Origin: Mesorhabditis belari
Lineage: Eukaryota; Nematoda; Chromadorea; Rhabditida; Rhabditidae
Direction of reading: 5' to 3'
Length of the DNA stretch: 64,000 nt
Assembly (NCBI GenBank): GCA_958450365.1
Contig: CAUEEP010000657.1
Coordinates: forward strand, 97,423-161,422
The translations under genes were made by a program, and so were the position numbers. Shown here piece by piece: positions 35,621 through 49,000 of the stretch. Position 1 is the first letter of the stretch; each line of letters opens with the position of its first letter. The notes under the pieces were generated by a model, which saw nothing but the letters and a program-made list of their open reading frames with translations, searched no databases and had not been told where the DNA came from.

Positions 35621-36149
35621 AGATTGAACATAATAGGTTCAATTAAAGCAGCAAGGAGTCAGCTGCGATCTGTGATTTGCCTTGATCTGTGATTTGAAAG
35701 ATTCTGGTCTGACTAGGAACGTTTTTGTTCGTTTTTTTGTTCATTTTACTGGTCGAATGCCTCTCTAATAGAATCTTCGTCGAATGTTGAATCTAAATCT
35801 TCGATTTTTAAACCAATCAGCCATTTTTTTGAAACTCTTCTTTGGAATCAAAGGGTTAATTCGTGAAACCATTGCTGATTCAATGGCTAATGCAATTTTT
35901 GAGTATTATTGTATGAAAAAATGCAGAAAACATCCTCTTCTGCTCTTTCGCCAAAAGAAAGTCTTCTCTTGTCTTCAAAAATTCATCCACAGAACCGAAT
36001 TTAAAAAACAACTAAGAGCTGATCCTTCCACCTAAACATTCTCAATATTAACTGAACACTAGAAGCCCTTGTGTCATTGTAGAAATTCGTACAACATAAA
36101 GTCTCGCAGAACACCAGGTAATAGCTTTTCAATAGAAATGCTGTCGTCC

Positions 36150-36200
36150 AAAGCCAAGCCAAGCCAAGCCAAGCTAAGCCAAGCCAAGCCAAGCCAAGCC
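36150..36200. repeat. Short (AAGCC)n tract
   Basis: CCAAGCCAAGCCAAGCCAAG run of about 50 bp. The sequence 35,630-36,149 upstream of it shows no recognisable gene. Confidence 0.7.
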
Positions 36201-36229
36201 AAAAAGTGTTCTTAGGAAATTATGTAGCT

Positions 36230-37230
36230 TATAGAATACAAATACGGTCTTTTCTATAACAATTTGGCCGATCTGGATATCACTTCAGAAGCTCAGCCTT
36301 TGCCGGGCCTCCAAAAATCGATTCCGGCAAAATAGTTATTTCGATGACGTCACTTTTTTAGAGATTATTTTGAAAAGCTTTTTTTTCAATTCTATGATTT
36401 GGAAACGCTGTTGTGATATCCAGATCTGCTCTTAAAAGTCAAATTTTGTGCGGACGGTGCAGCGACACTGCCGAATCGGCCGCCGATATTACACTTTGGA
36501 AATTGTGTAGCTTATAGAATGGAAACGCATCCTTTTTACATAAAATTTGGCCGATCTGGATGTCAGCCAAGATTCAGCTTTTGCTCGGATTCGAAAAATC
36601 GATTTCGACAAAAAAATTTTTTTCATGACGTCACTTTTTCAGAGATTTTTTTGAAAAGCTTTTTTTTCAATTCTAGGATTTGGAAAAGCCGTTGTGATAT
36701 CCAGATCTGAGTTTAAATAAGAAATTTTGTCTCCAGAAAACTCCGAAGATCGATTTTAGTAAGCAAACTATTTCGATGACGCCACTTTTTCAGAGATTAT
36801 TTTAAAAACCTTATTTTTCGATTCTATGATTTGGAAAAGCCGTTGTGATATCCAGATCTGAGCTTAGAATCAAATTTTGTACCTAGGGAACTCCGAAGAT
36901 CGATTTTAGTAAGCAAACTATTTCGATGACGTCACTTTTTCAGAGATTTTTTTGAAAAGCTTTTTTTTCAATTCTATGATTTGGAAAAGCTGTTGTGATA
37001 TCCAGATCTGAGTTTAGAATCAAATTTTGTACCCAGAGTGTCGCGATACTGCCCGATCGACCTCCAATATTGCACACAGCTCGCGCCAGATCCGCGCAGC
37101 CATCGGGAAGTGCTCAGCCGAGTAGAGGTGACCTGTGCGCTTTATAGTTTCGAAAGCGACAAGAATCTCGGTCACTTTCGAAGCCAAATCAATTGCAGCA
37201 GCGCCTAAAGACTTATCAGTCAATCAAATA
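36230..37230 (-). pseudogene. Decayed SLC22 exon fragments in a repeat block
   Basis: On the minus strand, 37,030-37,210 reads ASKVTEILVAFE...GHLYSAEHFPMAAR, clearly related to exons 13-14 of the intact SLC22 gene (...AWK, then VNHLYSAELFPTAVR at 43,664-43,893), including the intervening intron. Substitutions and a shifted frame destroy it. A shorter piece (GTGCAGCGACACTGCCGAAT) lies at about 36,454-36,500. The fragments sit in repeat units with GATATCCAGATCTGAG and TTGGCCGATCTGGATGTCA that also fill the SLC22 introns. Confidence 0.7.
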
Positions 37231-37833
37231 AATTTCTGTCGTCTGGAAAGCCAAAAATTTGTCTCAATTTGATTAAAAAAGATCAATTCAAATAAACTAA
37301 TCATTTCAAATCGATTCAAATTAATCGATTCATCGTCTTTTTTCGTTCTTCGTTTCCATTTCGCCGATTTCTTTTGTTTTTCATTTTTTCGATCTTCCGA
37401 ACGTCTGAATGAGTCAGCAAAAACATCGACTCGCCATTTTTTTCACAAAATTGATGATATTTGATTGAATTTTAGCTCTAAATTTGTTAAGAGAAGGCGT
37501 TTTTCTCTGTTTTTTCTGTGTTTCCGTTTTCTTACGTTTTCTTCCATTTTTCTTCAACTTCTACATCTTTTCAACCTCTAGAATCCTCTTCGAGCCGATT
37601 AGTCAACAAAATCGATTCTAACTACCAAATTTTACAATGTTTTTGTCAAAGCTGGATGTCACAAAAGGCTTTGCGTTTAAAATGAAGGAAATAGTATGAA
37701 AATTGAGAAATTAGTTTTTGCTTCAATTACTCGAGTTTTTTTTTACTTGTATAGCCTTTTTTAAAATTCAAACTCTTCAATCTCAATGCGATTTCTTCAA
37801 TCTTTTCTTTTCTAGTGCACTTCAACGCTTAGA

Positions 37834-40105
37834 ATGTCCGGGTGGAACGATTACATCACGAATTTGACCGCCTCGTCGCATCACATTCAACGCGCCGCCA
37901 TTGTTGGATATCCCGATGGAGCCGTTTGGGCGAGGACTGAAGGCGCTAATCTTTTCCAGGTACGGAATCGGGTTCTAGGCTTAGGCTTAGGCTTAGACTT
38001 GGGCTTAGGCTTAGGCTTAGGCTCAGGCTTAGGCTTGGGCTTAGGCTTAGGCTAAGCCAAGCAAAGGCTCAGGCAAAAGCCAGCAATTGGTCTGGCCTTG
38101 GCTTGACATGGAAAATCGATACTGAAACAGCTCACACAGGTTCAAGGCTGTCTTCCTACTGACAACAAAACTTTTGACGCTCAAACCAGCCATCTTAGCT
38201 AGCTTTAGAGCTCGCTAAAGTAGACACGATTGTCAGTAACCCTTTGAAGGTCTTGGTGGCTATATCGTGAACTAGTTACAGTAATCCCTTGAAACCAAAA
38301 ACGAATTTGGGCTTTCTGGAGGTCATAGTAGAAAGAAAAAGGCAAAAACCATTGCAGTAATCATTTTACAAAAGTACAGTACCCTTGAAACGTCTTGGAG
38401 GCTATTTAGTGAACTGGTTACCGTAACCTTCAAGTCAGACGTTGAATTTGGGCTTTCTGGAGGTCACAGTAGAGAAAAAAAGGCAAAAACCATTGCAGAA
38501 ATCGTTTCAGAAAAGTACAGTACCCTTTAAACGTCTTGGTGGCTAAATAGTGGACTAGTTACAGTAATCCCTTGAAACCAAAAGCGAATTCGGGCATCCT
38601 GGAGGTCACAACACTAAAAAACAAGAAAGAGGCAGTCCTAGCTAGCTTTAGAGCTTTCTAAAATAAACACGATTGCCAAACCCAGCTCCATTTGGCCTTA
38701 AATAAAGACAATCTTCATAGAATCAAATTTTCTAGGCAAGCGAATCCGAGCTGAAAACGCTGGTCTCCGGCTTTGCCAATCCGAACGATGTGCCGGCGCG
38801 TGGAGCCGATTTGGAGGTAAAGCAATTTCAAAGCTTTTATTTTGTTTATAAAGAAAGAAAGACTAATTTTCGATTGCTTGCAATTAACTGAATTCTAGAA
38901 AGTCCATTATATTGTGCCACGAGCCGACGACACGTTCATTTTCGGGAAAAAGGACAAGAGTGGTTTCTTTGCTGCAAAGACTGCTAAAGGTAAGCGGAGC
39001 TCAATGACAATGTTTGGGGTTTAGGCTAGGGATCGGGCTTAGGCTTAGGCTCAGGCTCAGGCTTAGGCTCATGCTCAGGCTTAGGCTTAGGCTTGGCTTA
39101 GACTTTGGCTTAGGCTTAGGCTTAGGCTCAGGCTTGGGCTTAGGCTTAGGCTTGGCTTAGGCTTAGGCTTAGGCTTAGGCTTAGGCTTAGGCTCGGGCTC
39201 AGGCTTAGGCTTAGGCTTAGGCTTAGGCTCATGCTCAGGCTTAGGCTTAGGCTTGGCTTAGGCTCGGGCTCAGGCTTAGGCTTAGGCTTAGGCTTAGGCT
39301 CAGAAATCAAAATATATCAGCATAATAGGGGGATCTATCCAAGAGGGCTGAAGCCTTCTTGAATGGATCTTTAGCTAGGAGAGCCATCCAGGCCAGCTAG
39401 GAGAGCCAGTCAAACCAAGAAAAGATTCCCTAAACCAGGTCGATCTAAGTCTAGCCCAGGATTGGTCCACTTAGAATAAGCTCCAAACAAAGGCTGGCTA
39501 TTTTTCCTCAATCTGGAGCGCACAGAAGCTAATTAAGTTTAAAAAACGGCCTTCTAAAAAAATCCGAAGTTGATAAAGTCGATAAAATCGAAAAAGGCGA
39601 TAAAGTCGAAAAAGGTCGGGAACCAAAAAGTTTAAAAAGCAGAGAATTTTCGTGAATTTATGCAGAAAAGGGTCCTGTGCGTTCCAGAAGGCAAAAATTT
39701 CCTGTAAAAATGCAGTGCTGACAAAGTGGAGCCAATGAATTAGGTCGAGTCAGGGTCTAGAGCAGGTGGACTTGATTGGGTCCCTGGGCCACTATTTGAC
39801 CTGCAATAGTCCTAGTGCCTTCCAGCTTAGAGTTTCCCCATAAACTTTTTCAAGTTCAGCTAGGTCAGAGTGAGGTAAAAGGGAGGTTAGAACGCAGTGC
39901 TCTAGAGCAGATCGACTTGATTAGGTCGCTGGGCCACTATTTGATCTGCAATGGTCCTAGTGCCTTCCAGCTTAGAGTTTCCCCATAAACTTTTCCCATT
40001 TCAGCTGTGTTGATCGCCGTTTACAAGGGTGAGTCGGCCGAGGGGTCGGAGGTGCGCACAGCGGTTGAGAAGCTGGCCGCCTATCTCACACAAAGCGGGT
40101 ACTAG
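37834..40105 (+). CDS. pfn: Profilin, 4 exons, 132 aa
   Basis: Exons 37834-37959, 38736-38816, 38899-38989 and 40005-40105; total 399 nt including the TAG stop, in frame. Profilin binds monomeric actin, poly-proline proteins and phosphoinositides and feeds actin polymerisation in the cytosol. Seen: N-terminal [11 protein letters not shown] (the W..Y poly-proline face), [17 protein letters not shown], a central [20 protein letters not shown] and C-terminal AVLIAVYKG with [11 protein letters not shown], the closing helix. Length is typical for the family. The ATG lies 19 nt after a TTTTCTAG acceptor, suggesting trans-splicing. Introns 1 and 3 contain interstitial TTAGGC arrays. AATAAA at 40,295-40,300 is a plausible poly(A) signal. 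I cannot say which nematode profilin paralogue this is. Confidence 0.93.
37975..38056 (+). repeat. Interstitial telomere array (TTAGGC)n in profilin intron 1
   Basis: GGCTTAGGCTTAGGC units starting 15 bp after the exon 1 donor, with CTTGGG and CTCAGG variants. TTAGGC is the nematode telomere repeat. Confidence 0.8.
38220..38620 (+). repeat. 140-bp repeat in profilin intron 1
   Basis: Three units with CTGGAGGTCA(C/T) near 38,315, 38,457 and 38,600 plus AGTACAGTACCCTTGAAACG. The same family occupies 42,000-42,440 and resembles 40,730-41,700. Confidence 0.8.
39020..39302 (+). repeat. Interstitial telomere array (TTAGGC)n in profilin intron 3
   Basis: About 45 units of TTAGGC with CTCAGG, CATGCTCAGG and GGCTTGG variants over 280 bp, with runs of four to six perfect units. 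The rest of the intron (39,303-40,004) includes a 145-bp direct repeat (39,757-39,860 and 39,897-40,000) with GTGCCTTCCAG. Confidence 0.85.
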
Positions 40106-40258
40106 GACAATGATGGCTATTGCTGAACGGGCAAACGAAGAATCACATCAAGAATCACATCAAATTCAAAATTCCAATCTCTTTTTTTTTCAATTTTGCC
40201 TTCCAAACGGGCCTTTTAGGTTTTTTTGCCTAAAAATTATCAATTTTTGAACTTTTTC

Positions 40259-40475
40259 TGTACTTTGTAGCCATAAACGCACCCTTTCTAGCACAATAAA
40301 TCGCTTTTTAATGCGCTAGAATGCTTGCGTTTATGAGCTCAAAGTACAAAAAGTTCATTTTCCCTTTTTCCCTTTTTCCGCACTTTGTAATCAAATTTCT
40401 TAAACAAATGCCTTCTAGCGAAAACCCACTGCACTAGAAAGCCTGCGTTTACAAGAGATTTGCGCACAAAGTACA
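40259..40475. repeat. Two palindromic TGTACTTTG...TAAACGC elements
   Basis: 40,259-40,348: left arm TGTACTTTG..CATAAACGC, right arm GCGTTTATG..CAAAGTACA, about 18 of 22 positions pairing. A second, weaker pair spans about 40,380-40,475. A third element is at 29,035-29,137, and single arms occur at about 54,225, 54,369 and 54,511. It could be a small palindromic mobile element. AATAAA inside the first (40,295-40,300) may also serve the profilin mRNA. Confidence 0.65.
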
Positions 40476-40729
40476 CACAAAAATCGCTTTTTAAGCATTC
40501 CATTTTCAGTTTCCCTTTTTGTTGATACCGAAAAACATTCCCGGAATTTTTTTTTCAAAAAAACACAAACGAATCCGAGTGTTTTCTTCTTAGATTTCCC
40601 CTTTTCTTTCTTTTCTTTCTTTTTTTTCGCTTTTTTCCGCTTTTTTCCGATTTCTTGTCGTTTTTCTATGAAAGCAATTGTCAAATTGTCATAATTTAAA
40701 TGGAATAAAGGCTTTTTTATGCTTTCAAA

Positions 40730-41700
40730 GGCTAAAACGCTAAAACGCTACGGTAACCACCCAATCGAACACTGGATTTGCTCATCCTGGAAGTCACACT
40801 AGCAAAATAAATAGTCAAAACGGCTACAGTAATCCGTTTTGGAAAAGTACAGTAACCCCTGACAGGGTTGGGAATGCTAAAAAGTGGCCTGACTACAGTA
40901 ACCCCCCAATCAAACACTGGATTTGCTCATTCTGGAAGTCACACTAGCAAAATAAATAGTCAAAACGGCTACAGTAATCCGTTTTGGAAAAGTACAGTAA
41001 CCCCTGACAGGGTTGGGAATGCTAAAAAACGGCCTGGCTACAGTAACCCCCAATCAAACACTGGATTTGCTCATCCTGGAAGTCACACTACGCAATAAGC
41101 TAATCGAAACGATTACAGTATTCTGTCTGAAAAGTCTGTCTGAAAAGTTACAGTAACCCTGAACAAGCAGGAAGCCTAGACTTTGACCGATTACAGTAAC
41201 CTTTGGATCAGTTCACAAATTTGAGCATCCTGGAGGTCACACTACGCAATAAGGTAATCGAAATGACTATAGCAATCCGTCTAAAAAGTTACAGTAACCC
41301 TTGACAAGATTGAGAGGGCTAAAAAGCGGCCTAGCTACAGTAACCTCCAATCTGAAACTGAATTTGTGCATCCTGGAGGTCACACTACGCAATAAGCTAA
41401 TCGAAACGATTACAGCATTCTGTCTGAAGAGTCTGTCTGAAAAGTTACAGTAACCCTGAACAAGAAGGAAGCCTAGACTTTTGATCGACTACAGTAACCT
41501 TTAGATCAATTTTTGAAATTGAGGATCCTGGAGTGCACACTAAAAGTTAAAAAGTTAAAAACAGAGTTAAAAACGACTATAGCAGTTTGTCTGGAAAGTT
41601 ACAGTAACCCCTAACAGCTCGAATCTAAATAGTGGACTAGCTACAGTAATCTTTCATATTAGATATAGAATTTGAGCCTTCTGGAGGTCACAAAAAAGGA
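40730..41700 (+). repeat. 140-bp repeat array between the convergent profilin and SLC22 genes
   Basis: Units with CTGGAAGTCACACTA or CTGGAGGTCACACTA and repeated TACAGTAACCC. Motifs lie near 40,789, 40,932, 41,076, 41,232, 41,373, 41,529 and 41,681. The stretch 41,700-42,000 is AT-rich with nothing recognisable. Confidence 0.8.
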
Positions 41701-41999
41701 AGGTGAGCAAATTTAACAATAAAAAAAGGCTAAAATAGTTTTTTCCTTTTTAGAAACTACCGTATTTGCAAAATTTTTGAACAACGTTTATTTATTAACA
41801 TTTAACAAATAAAGCGACAAGAAATAGATGAGATATGAAATTTTAAGCCGAAATGTTTCGTAAACCCGTATTTTAGCGGAATTTTAAAGAAAATTTGGGG
41901 AATTTTGTTTGTTTCAGAAAGAATTGATCACAGAAATGAAAATCAAGAGGAAATAACGAAAAAGTACGCATAAGTACTATTCACAGACACTCAGGAATA

Positions 42000-42440
42000 C
42001 ACAGTAGAGAAAATGAGGGGCAAAAATCATTGAATTAACCTTTTCGGAAAAGTACCGTAACCCTTGAAACGTCTTGGTGGCTATTTAGTGGCCTAGTTAC
42101 AGTAATCCCTTGGAACCGAAAGCGAATTCGGGCTTCCTGGAGATCACAGTATAGAAAAAAAGGCCAAAATCATTGCAGAAATCGTTTCGGAAAAGTACCG
42201 TAACCCTTGAAACGTCTTGGTGGCTATTTAGTGGCCTAGTTACAGTAAGCCGTCGAAACCAAAAGCGAATTTGGGCTTCCTGGAGATCACAGTATAGAAA
42301 AAAAGGCCAAAATCATTGCAGAAATCGTTTCGGAAAAGTACCGTAACCCTTGAAACGTCTTGGTGGCTATTTAGTGGCCTAGTTACAGTAAGCCTTCGAA
42401 ACCAAAAGCGAATTTGGGCTTCCTGGAATGCACAACACTA
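42000..42440 (+). repeat. Near-identical 140-bp units with CTGGAGATCACAG
   Basis: Three copies (AAAGTACCGTAACCCTTGAAACGTCTTGGTGG type), closely matching the profilin intron 1 repeat. 42,441-43,001 is AT-rich with one more motif (CTGGAGGGCAC at about 42,739). Confidence 0.8.
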
Positions 42441-43001
42441 AAAAAACATGGAAATTCGCTACAGTAGCAAAAAATGGGAAAAAGTTAAATGGTGGAAAAA
42501 GCTACCGTAACCCTCTACCCCCGCTAGCACATTTCAATTCGAATTTTCGGTTTCTCCGGTGATTTCTCCAAATCCGTTCCTCCTTCCATCGCCAAATTCG
42601 TGTGATCATTAAACTCTGGTCCATTTTCTTCTTCGATTATTCTGAAAATGGAGAAATTGTTTCAAGTTTACCCTTTCCAACAAAAAAACTACTCTATTTT
42701 ACAGCGATTTTCAAATCTCTTATTTATTTTGGACGTTCTGGAGGGCACTATGGAAAAAGAAAAGCTCAAAAACTCAAAAACTATAAAAAAACAATTTGTC
42801 TATAAGTTACAGTAACCCTAAAAACTAAAGCCTGCCCTAGTTACAGTAATCCTTAGAGTAAACCCTCAATTTGAGGTGTTTTTTGGACGAACTGGAGCTC
42901 ACGCTAAGCGATCCGCGCTTCAAATCAAATAAAAATCGCCAAATGACAAACTGGATTACTGTAGTTTTTGCACCTTTTAGGAAACGTTAGTCGAACAATT
43001 T

Positions 43002-46000
43002 TTAGCCAAACCTTTCCACTAACGGTTGATTCCTGGTCTCAGGCAGGAAACACAACGAAACGATCCATTGAACGCTGAGGAAAACGGTGAAAGCCGAGTA
43101 GGGGGCGATGAACGAGAAAGAATCGAGGCTGACAACCTGTTCATAGGAAATTGTGTAGTTTATGGAATGGGGATGCATTCTTTTTGCATAAAATTTGGCA
43201 GATCTGGATGTCACTTTAGTAGCCCAGCCTTTGCCGGGACCCCGAAAATCAATTTCGGCAAAATAGTTATTTAGATGACGTCACTTTTTCGGAGATTATT
43301 TTAAAAAGCTTTCTTTTTCAATTCTAGGATTTGGAAAAGCTGTTGTGATATCCAGGTCTGCCATTAAAAGTCTAATCTTGTGCGGAGGGTGCAGCGACAC
43401 TGCCGAATCGGCCGCCGATATTACACTTTGGAAATTGTGTAGCTTATAGAATGGAAACACATCCTTTTTACATAAAATTTGGCCGATCTGGATGTCAGCC
43501 AAGATTCAGCTTTTGTTCGGACTCGAAGAATCGATTTCAGCAAAAAAATTTTTTGGATGACGTCACTTTTTCAGAGATTTTTTTGAAAAGCTTTTTTTTC
43601 AATTCTAGGATTTGGAAAAGCCGTTGTGATATCCAGATCTAAGTTTAGAATCAATTTTTGTACCCAGGGTGCAGCGACACTGCCCAATCGGCCTCCAATA
43701 TTGCACACAGCTCGCGCCATCGTTCGCACAGCCGTCGGGAAGAGCTCAGCCGAGTAGAGGTGGTTCACCTAGCTCCCGGATTTTAAAAGCGACAAGAATT
43801 TGACTCACTTTCCAAGCCGGATCAATGGAAGCGGCGGCGATCACCGACAAAACACCGTACAGCCAACTCGTCGACGGTAGGCCGAGGAAATAACTGAAAT
43901 TATCTTTTTAAAGATTTCTAAGATCTTTGAGCGCCTCACATTGCCAAAATCGAGTAGCTAGCTGTACAGGCGACTCCTAAAGACAAGAGAACGAGGGGTC
44001 GACGCCCGACGAATGACAAGAGAAACGGGATGAGGCCGCAAAAGAACTAAAAACGATATGAAACGACGGTTTTTTGAGTTTGGATTTGTAAAAGCTGGAT
44101 GTCACACTATAATCTGAATACTTTAAATTATTCAAATTATGATAAAATAGCAAGGTCAAGTTTTGGGAGATTTGTCATCACTTTTCCCAAGATTTTTCAA
44201 ACTGTGCGTTCTCTATGTGCTCAAACGCTCACCATCTAGCATACTAGACTGTCAAACGAACCTTTAAAAAGTCCCATTACCGCAAAATTCGTAAGACGAT
44301 TTCCGGGAATTGTATCGATGAACAGATAATAACTGAAATTTGGGATTCTTGGAAGAAATAAAACTTGAATTCACCCAAATGAGACGATACTCGACGAAAC
44401 GAAACAATACGTGAGCGCGAGAAGCGGTTTCCGAATGCTCCGGAATCTAGAATTTAAAATTTGACTTGATTACGGTAACTGTAGCTGGAAATACGTTCTT
44501 CTAGATAAAATATAGTCTTTTAGAATGGAAATGCATCCGTTTTACATAAAATTTGGTCAATCTGGATGTCAGTCTAAAAGTTCAGCCTTTGCCGGGATCC
44601 CGAAAATCGATTTCGCCAAAATAGTTATTTCGATGACATCACTTTCTGGGAGATTTTTTTGAAAGGCTTTCTTTTTCAATTCTATTATCTGGAAAAGCGG
44701 TTGTGCCATCCAGATCTGATCTTAAGAGTCAAATTTTGTGCCGAAGGTGCAGCGACACTGCCGAATCGGCCCACGACATTGAACATTGGAGATTGTGTGG
44801 CTTATAGAATGAAAATACATTCTTTTTACATAAAATTTGGCCGATCTGGATGTCACTTTAGAAGTTCAGCCTTTGCCGGGACTCCAAAAATCGATTTCGG
44901 CAAAATAGTTATTTAGATGACGTCACTTTCTCAGAGATTATTTTAAAAAGCTTTATTTTTCAATTCTATTATCTGAAAAAGCTATTGTGATATCCAGCTC
45001 CGATCTTAAAAGTCAAATTTTGTACCTAGAGTGCAGCAAAACTGCTGAATTAGCCGCCGATCTTGCACACGGCCACTTAATGAACTGTCTTCAATAAATC
45101 TCAAAACCAAAGCCAAATCTAGGCATTCTGGAAGGCACGCTGCAGAAAACAAAGAAAAAATAAGCTGAAATAGCTGTCTGGAAAAACTGTCTGAAAAAGT
45201 ACAGTACCCTTAAACGATTAGGAAGGCTATATAGTGCATTTTCTACAGTAAGTCTCAAATCCAAAAGCATATTCAGGCATTCTGGAGGTCACACTGCAAA
45301 ATAAAAAAGAAATCTGCTACAGCAATCCTATAAAAAAACTTAAAAGCTAAAAAATGACGTCATCGAATTTCGTCAAACTCTTGCCTGAGTATTTTTATCA
45401 TTCAAAAGCCCACAAAAACAAAACTTTCCCTCACTTCAACAAATCCAGATACAGATAATTCTTTGTGTGCTCCGATTCGCGGGTTTTCCCACGAGAAGCA
45501 GCCTGAAGCAAGAATTCAGCTCCATCAGCGGCACCTGAAAATTTTCAAAGACGTCAAAAGTTCTCAATTCTAACTGCAAATTTCCTCGTGACATCCAGGA
45601 TGCAAATTTTGTTTGTCGGAAAATATGGGTTACGGTAATTTTGTCAATGTTTAGAGTCAGTCAAAAATCTGGGGAGTCACTTTTTTAAAGCTTTCGTTTT
45701 CCAAATCTTTTAATTCCATTCTTCCTCGTGACATCCAGGATGCAAATTTTGTTTGTCGGAAAATATGGGTTACGGTAATTTTGTCAATGTTTAGAGTCAG
45801 TCAAAAATCTGGGGAGTCACTTTTTTAAAGCTTTCGTTTTTCAAATCTTTTAATTCCATTCTTCCTCGTGACATCCAGGATTCAAATTTTGTTTGTCGGA
45901 AAATATGGGTTACGGTAATTTTGTCAATGTTTAGAGTCAGTCAAAAATCTGGGGAGTCACTTTTTTAAAGCTTTCGTTTTTCAAATCTTTTAATTCCATT

Positions 46001-49000
46001 CTTCCTCGTGACATCCAGGATTCAAATTTTCGGCGCTAAAAATTCGTTACCGTTTTTCTTGATGACTTTTTGGGCGACGTTGACCGCGTCGCGGACCCGA
46101 TTCTTCGACGCCAACCACCGCACGCTTTCCATTGACCAAAGGTACTGAAATTTGTTGTTTCTTGTTGGATTTGGCGTCAAATACCAATGAAATGAAGACG
46201 AGTGAGGCGATGCAGGCGGTCGTGAGAAAATACGGCCGCCAATGCGCCGAAAAATACGCCAACCCGGCCGTCATCGCCATTGATAAGGGCCAGCCGTTTA
46301 CTGAAAATTCATTTTTAAGTTTTAAACACGTACTGTGACGTCCAGGATTTCGAAATTTTGAATTTAAACTTAGAAAAGTTTGCTGGTTGCCGAGAAAACC
46401 CGAGCATCTCGTTTCGAAGGTTAAACGGTGGACTAATGACGTCATCCTTTAACTCTAACATTGAATTCATGTCTTCTGGAGGTCACGACAGGGAAAGAAA
46501 TAGATAAAATCACTGTGGAAATCATGTCTGAAAAGCTACCGTAACCCTGGCTGGCTGGCTACCGTAACACCATTGATAATCGGCTGAATATCCGAATTTT
46601 TTGATTTTCAATGTGTAGTGTGACTTCCAGGATTTCAAAATTTTAAATAAAAATCCAAAATCGACGAACCACAAACGACCAAAAGCCGAGATCTCGATGT
46701 GCACAAAAATTCGACCACCAGAGTCAAATTCACCACCTGAAAATGGGTGTTTTTGCATAAGTTTACCGATCTTTTACCATATATCCACCACAGGCGGCGC
46801 CGAGAACACCCAGAATGGCGGTGGTGAAGATCCAGTTGAGCTCGCCGACGAGAGAAACGACGAGACAGCCGAACGAGATGCACAGGAGGGTACCTGAGTG
46901 AATTTGAGTGGATAAATGTTGGAAAGTATAGAAAGTTTGCGATCGATTGTCAATTCTGGATGTCACAGCGGGGTTTAAGTGAATCAAATCTTAAAAAAGT
47001 CGATTCTGGGAAAAGTGCAAAGTGGCGTGTAGTGAGCTGGACGGTTTTGTAGCTACAGTAAGACAGGATGTCGAAAATGCAAGTTCGATGTTGGATTCTG
47101 GATGTCACAACAGAGATTAAACAAATAAAATCTTAGAAAAACGGATTCGGGGAAAAGCGTAAAAGTGGAGTTTAGTGGCTGGACTGTTTTGTAGCTACAG
47201 TAAGACAGGATGTCGAAAATTTGCAATCGATCATCAATTCTGGATGTCACAGCGGCGATTAGGCCGATAAAATCTTAAAAACGCCGATTCTGGCAAAAGT
47301 GCAGAGTGGAGTGTAGTGAGCTGGACTATTTTGTAGCTACAGTAAGACAGAATGTCGAAAATTTAAATTGGATCCTGGATTCTGGATGTCACTAGAGAAT
47401 TTGCGTAGTCAAGACTTTCAAAATCTAGAGAACTAACCCAAAATGGCCGGCCTTCTCCCATAAGTGTCAGCGATGTAGCCGGTGAGGAAAGCGCCGGCCA
47501 AGCCGCCCAACATGATTGCTGTGGAGACGATGCTCTTGACACTGAAAAGGAAACATTATTTAGTTTACTTGGAAACATTTTCGCATCAAAATATTGGGAA
47601 ATTTCAAAGTACTAAACTCGATTTTCGACTTTGACTGAATATCTTTTAAATAAAGGTAATAAATTAAAAACTGAAGTACCCAGGCATTAAGCTGGATATC
47701 ACATAACATTACTAGAATGATAGATTGGCTTGGGCAAGCTTTCTTTCAAAGGGCTAAACTCGGTTTGGACTTTGACTGAATATCTTTTAAATAAAGCTAA
47801 TAAATTAAAAATTGAAGTACCCAGGCATTAAGCTGGATATCACATAACATTTCTAGAATAATAGATCAGCTTGGGCATGCTTTCTTTCAAAGTGCTAGAC
47901 CAGCTTTCGACTTTGACTGAATATCTTTTAAACAAAGCTTAAAATCTAAGAATTGATTTACCCAGGCATTAAGCTGGATATCACATAACATTTCTAGAAT
48001 GATAAATCGGCTTTGGGACCTATTAGGACCGGCTTAGGGGCCTACATCACTTTGCTAGCCTCGATCACTTGAAAGTGTGCGTACCTTTCATGTCATAGGA
48101 AAAAGCGGGATCTGGCACACGGGTCTATGTGGGAAAATAGGCCCCGGTTTAATTACCCAATTTTTTTTCATATTTTATTTTTCGGACTTTTTGGGCTTTA
48201 GGGACATGCTGTGACTTCCAGAATTTCGAAATTCAATAAAATTTAGCTTCTTTTAAAACCCACTTCGGTTGTTTACACGCCAAGTCCCACTCCAGTAGCA
48301 GCGAGTGAAAATCGAGCTCAATTTCAGCGTTTATTGTCCCATTTTTGCCACAATAGCCCTGGAATTTCGGGTTTTCAGGGGAATTGGTCTTTTTTTTACC
48401 GCTGGTGGACTGAAAATCGAGGTAACAAGCAGACAAGCGGCAATCGGTAAATAGCCGAGTTGTGTAAGGACAAGGAGGACAATCTAAAAAAAAAAAAAAA
48501 AATTTCCTAATAAAACGATGGAAATTTTTGTTTCAGCTTCAAGTGTGCGTTCCAGATTGCAGAATTAAATTTGTAAAAACTTATAAAATGCAAATTTTCT
48601 TGACGTTTTCGTGCCAAACTTTTTCGTGCGTACTCCAGAGACAGAGAATTCGAAAATTTGCATTTTTTTTGATTCAAAGCTCAAAGTGACCTCCAGATCG
48701 AGCAATAAAAAAGAAATTATTTCTGAATTTGTCAAATTTCCGATTATTTTACTCCGAACGTCTCACGGGTGCTCTAGATGTGCTAAAGGCAAAATTATGG
48801 CTCGATTTGAATTCCAAAGCGCAAAGTGACCTCCAGATTGATGAATGCAGGTGAAAGCGTTGCCAATTACCGGCAATTTTCACCAGATTTCACTTCAAAA
48901 TGGAAACTTGCAAAAAAAAACTTTTTTTTCACTACCTGATACTTCGAGAAATCCTTCAGCGTATTGTCGATGCATTTCGGCGATTTTTCCGAGGAGTCTT

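Noticed and set aside
34889..35692. Open frames of GKYWLAWGST and related repeats
   Set aside because: Artefact of the 20-bp minisatellite; equally open on both strands.
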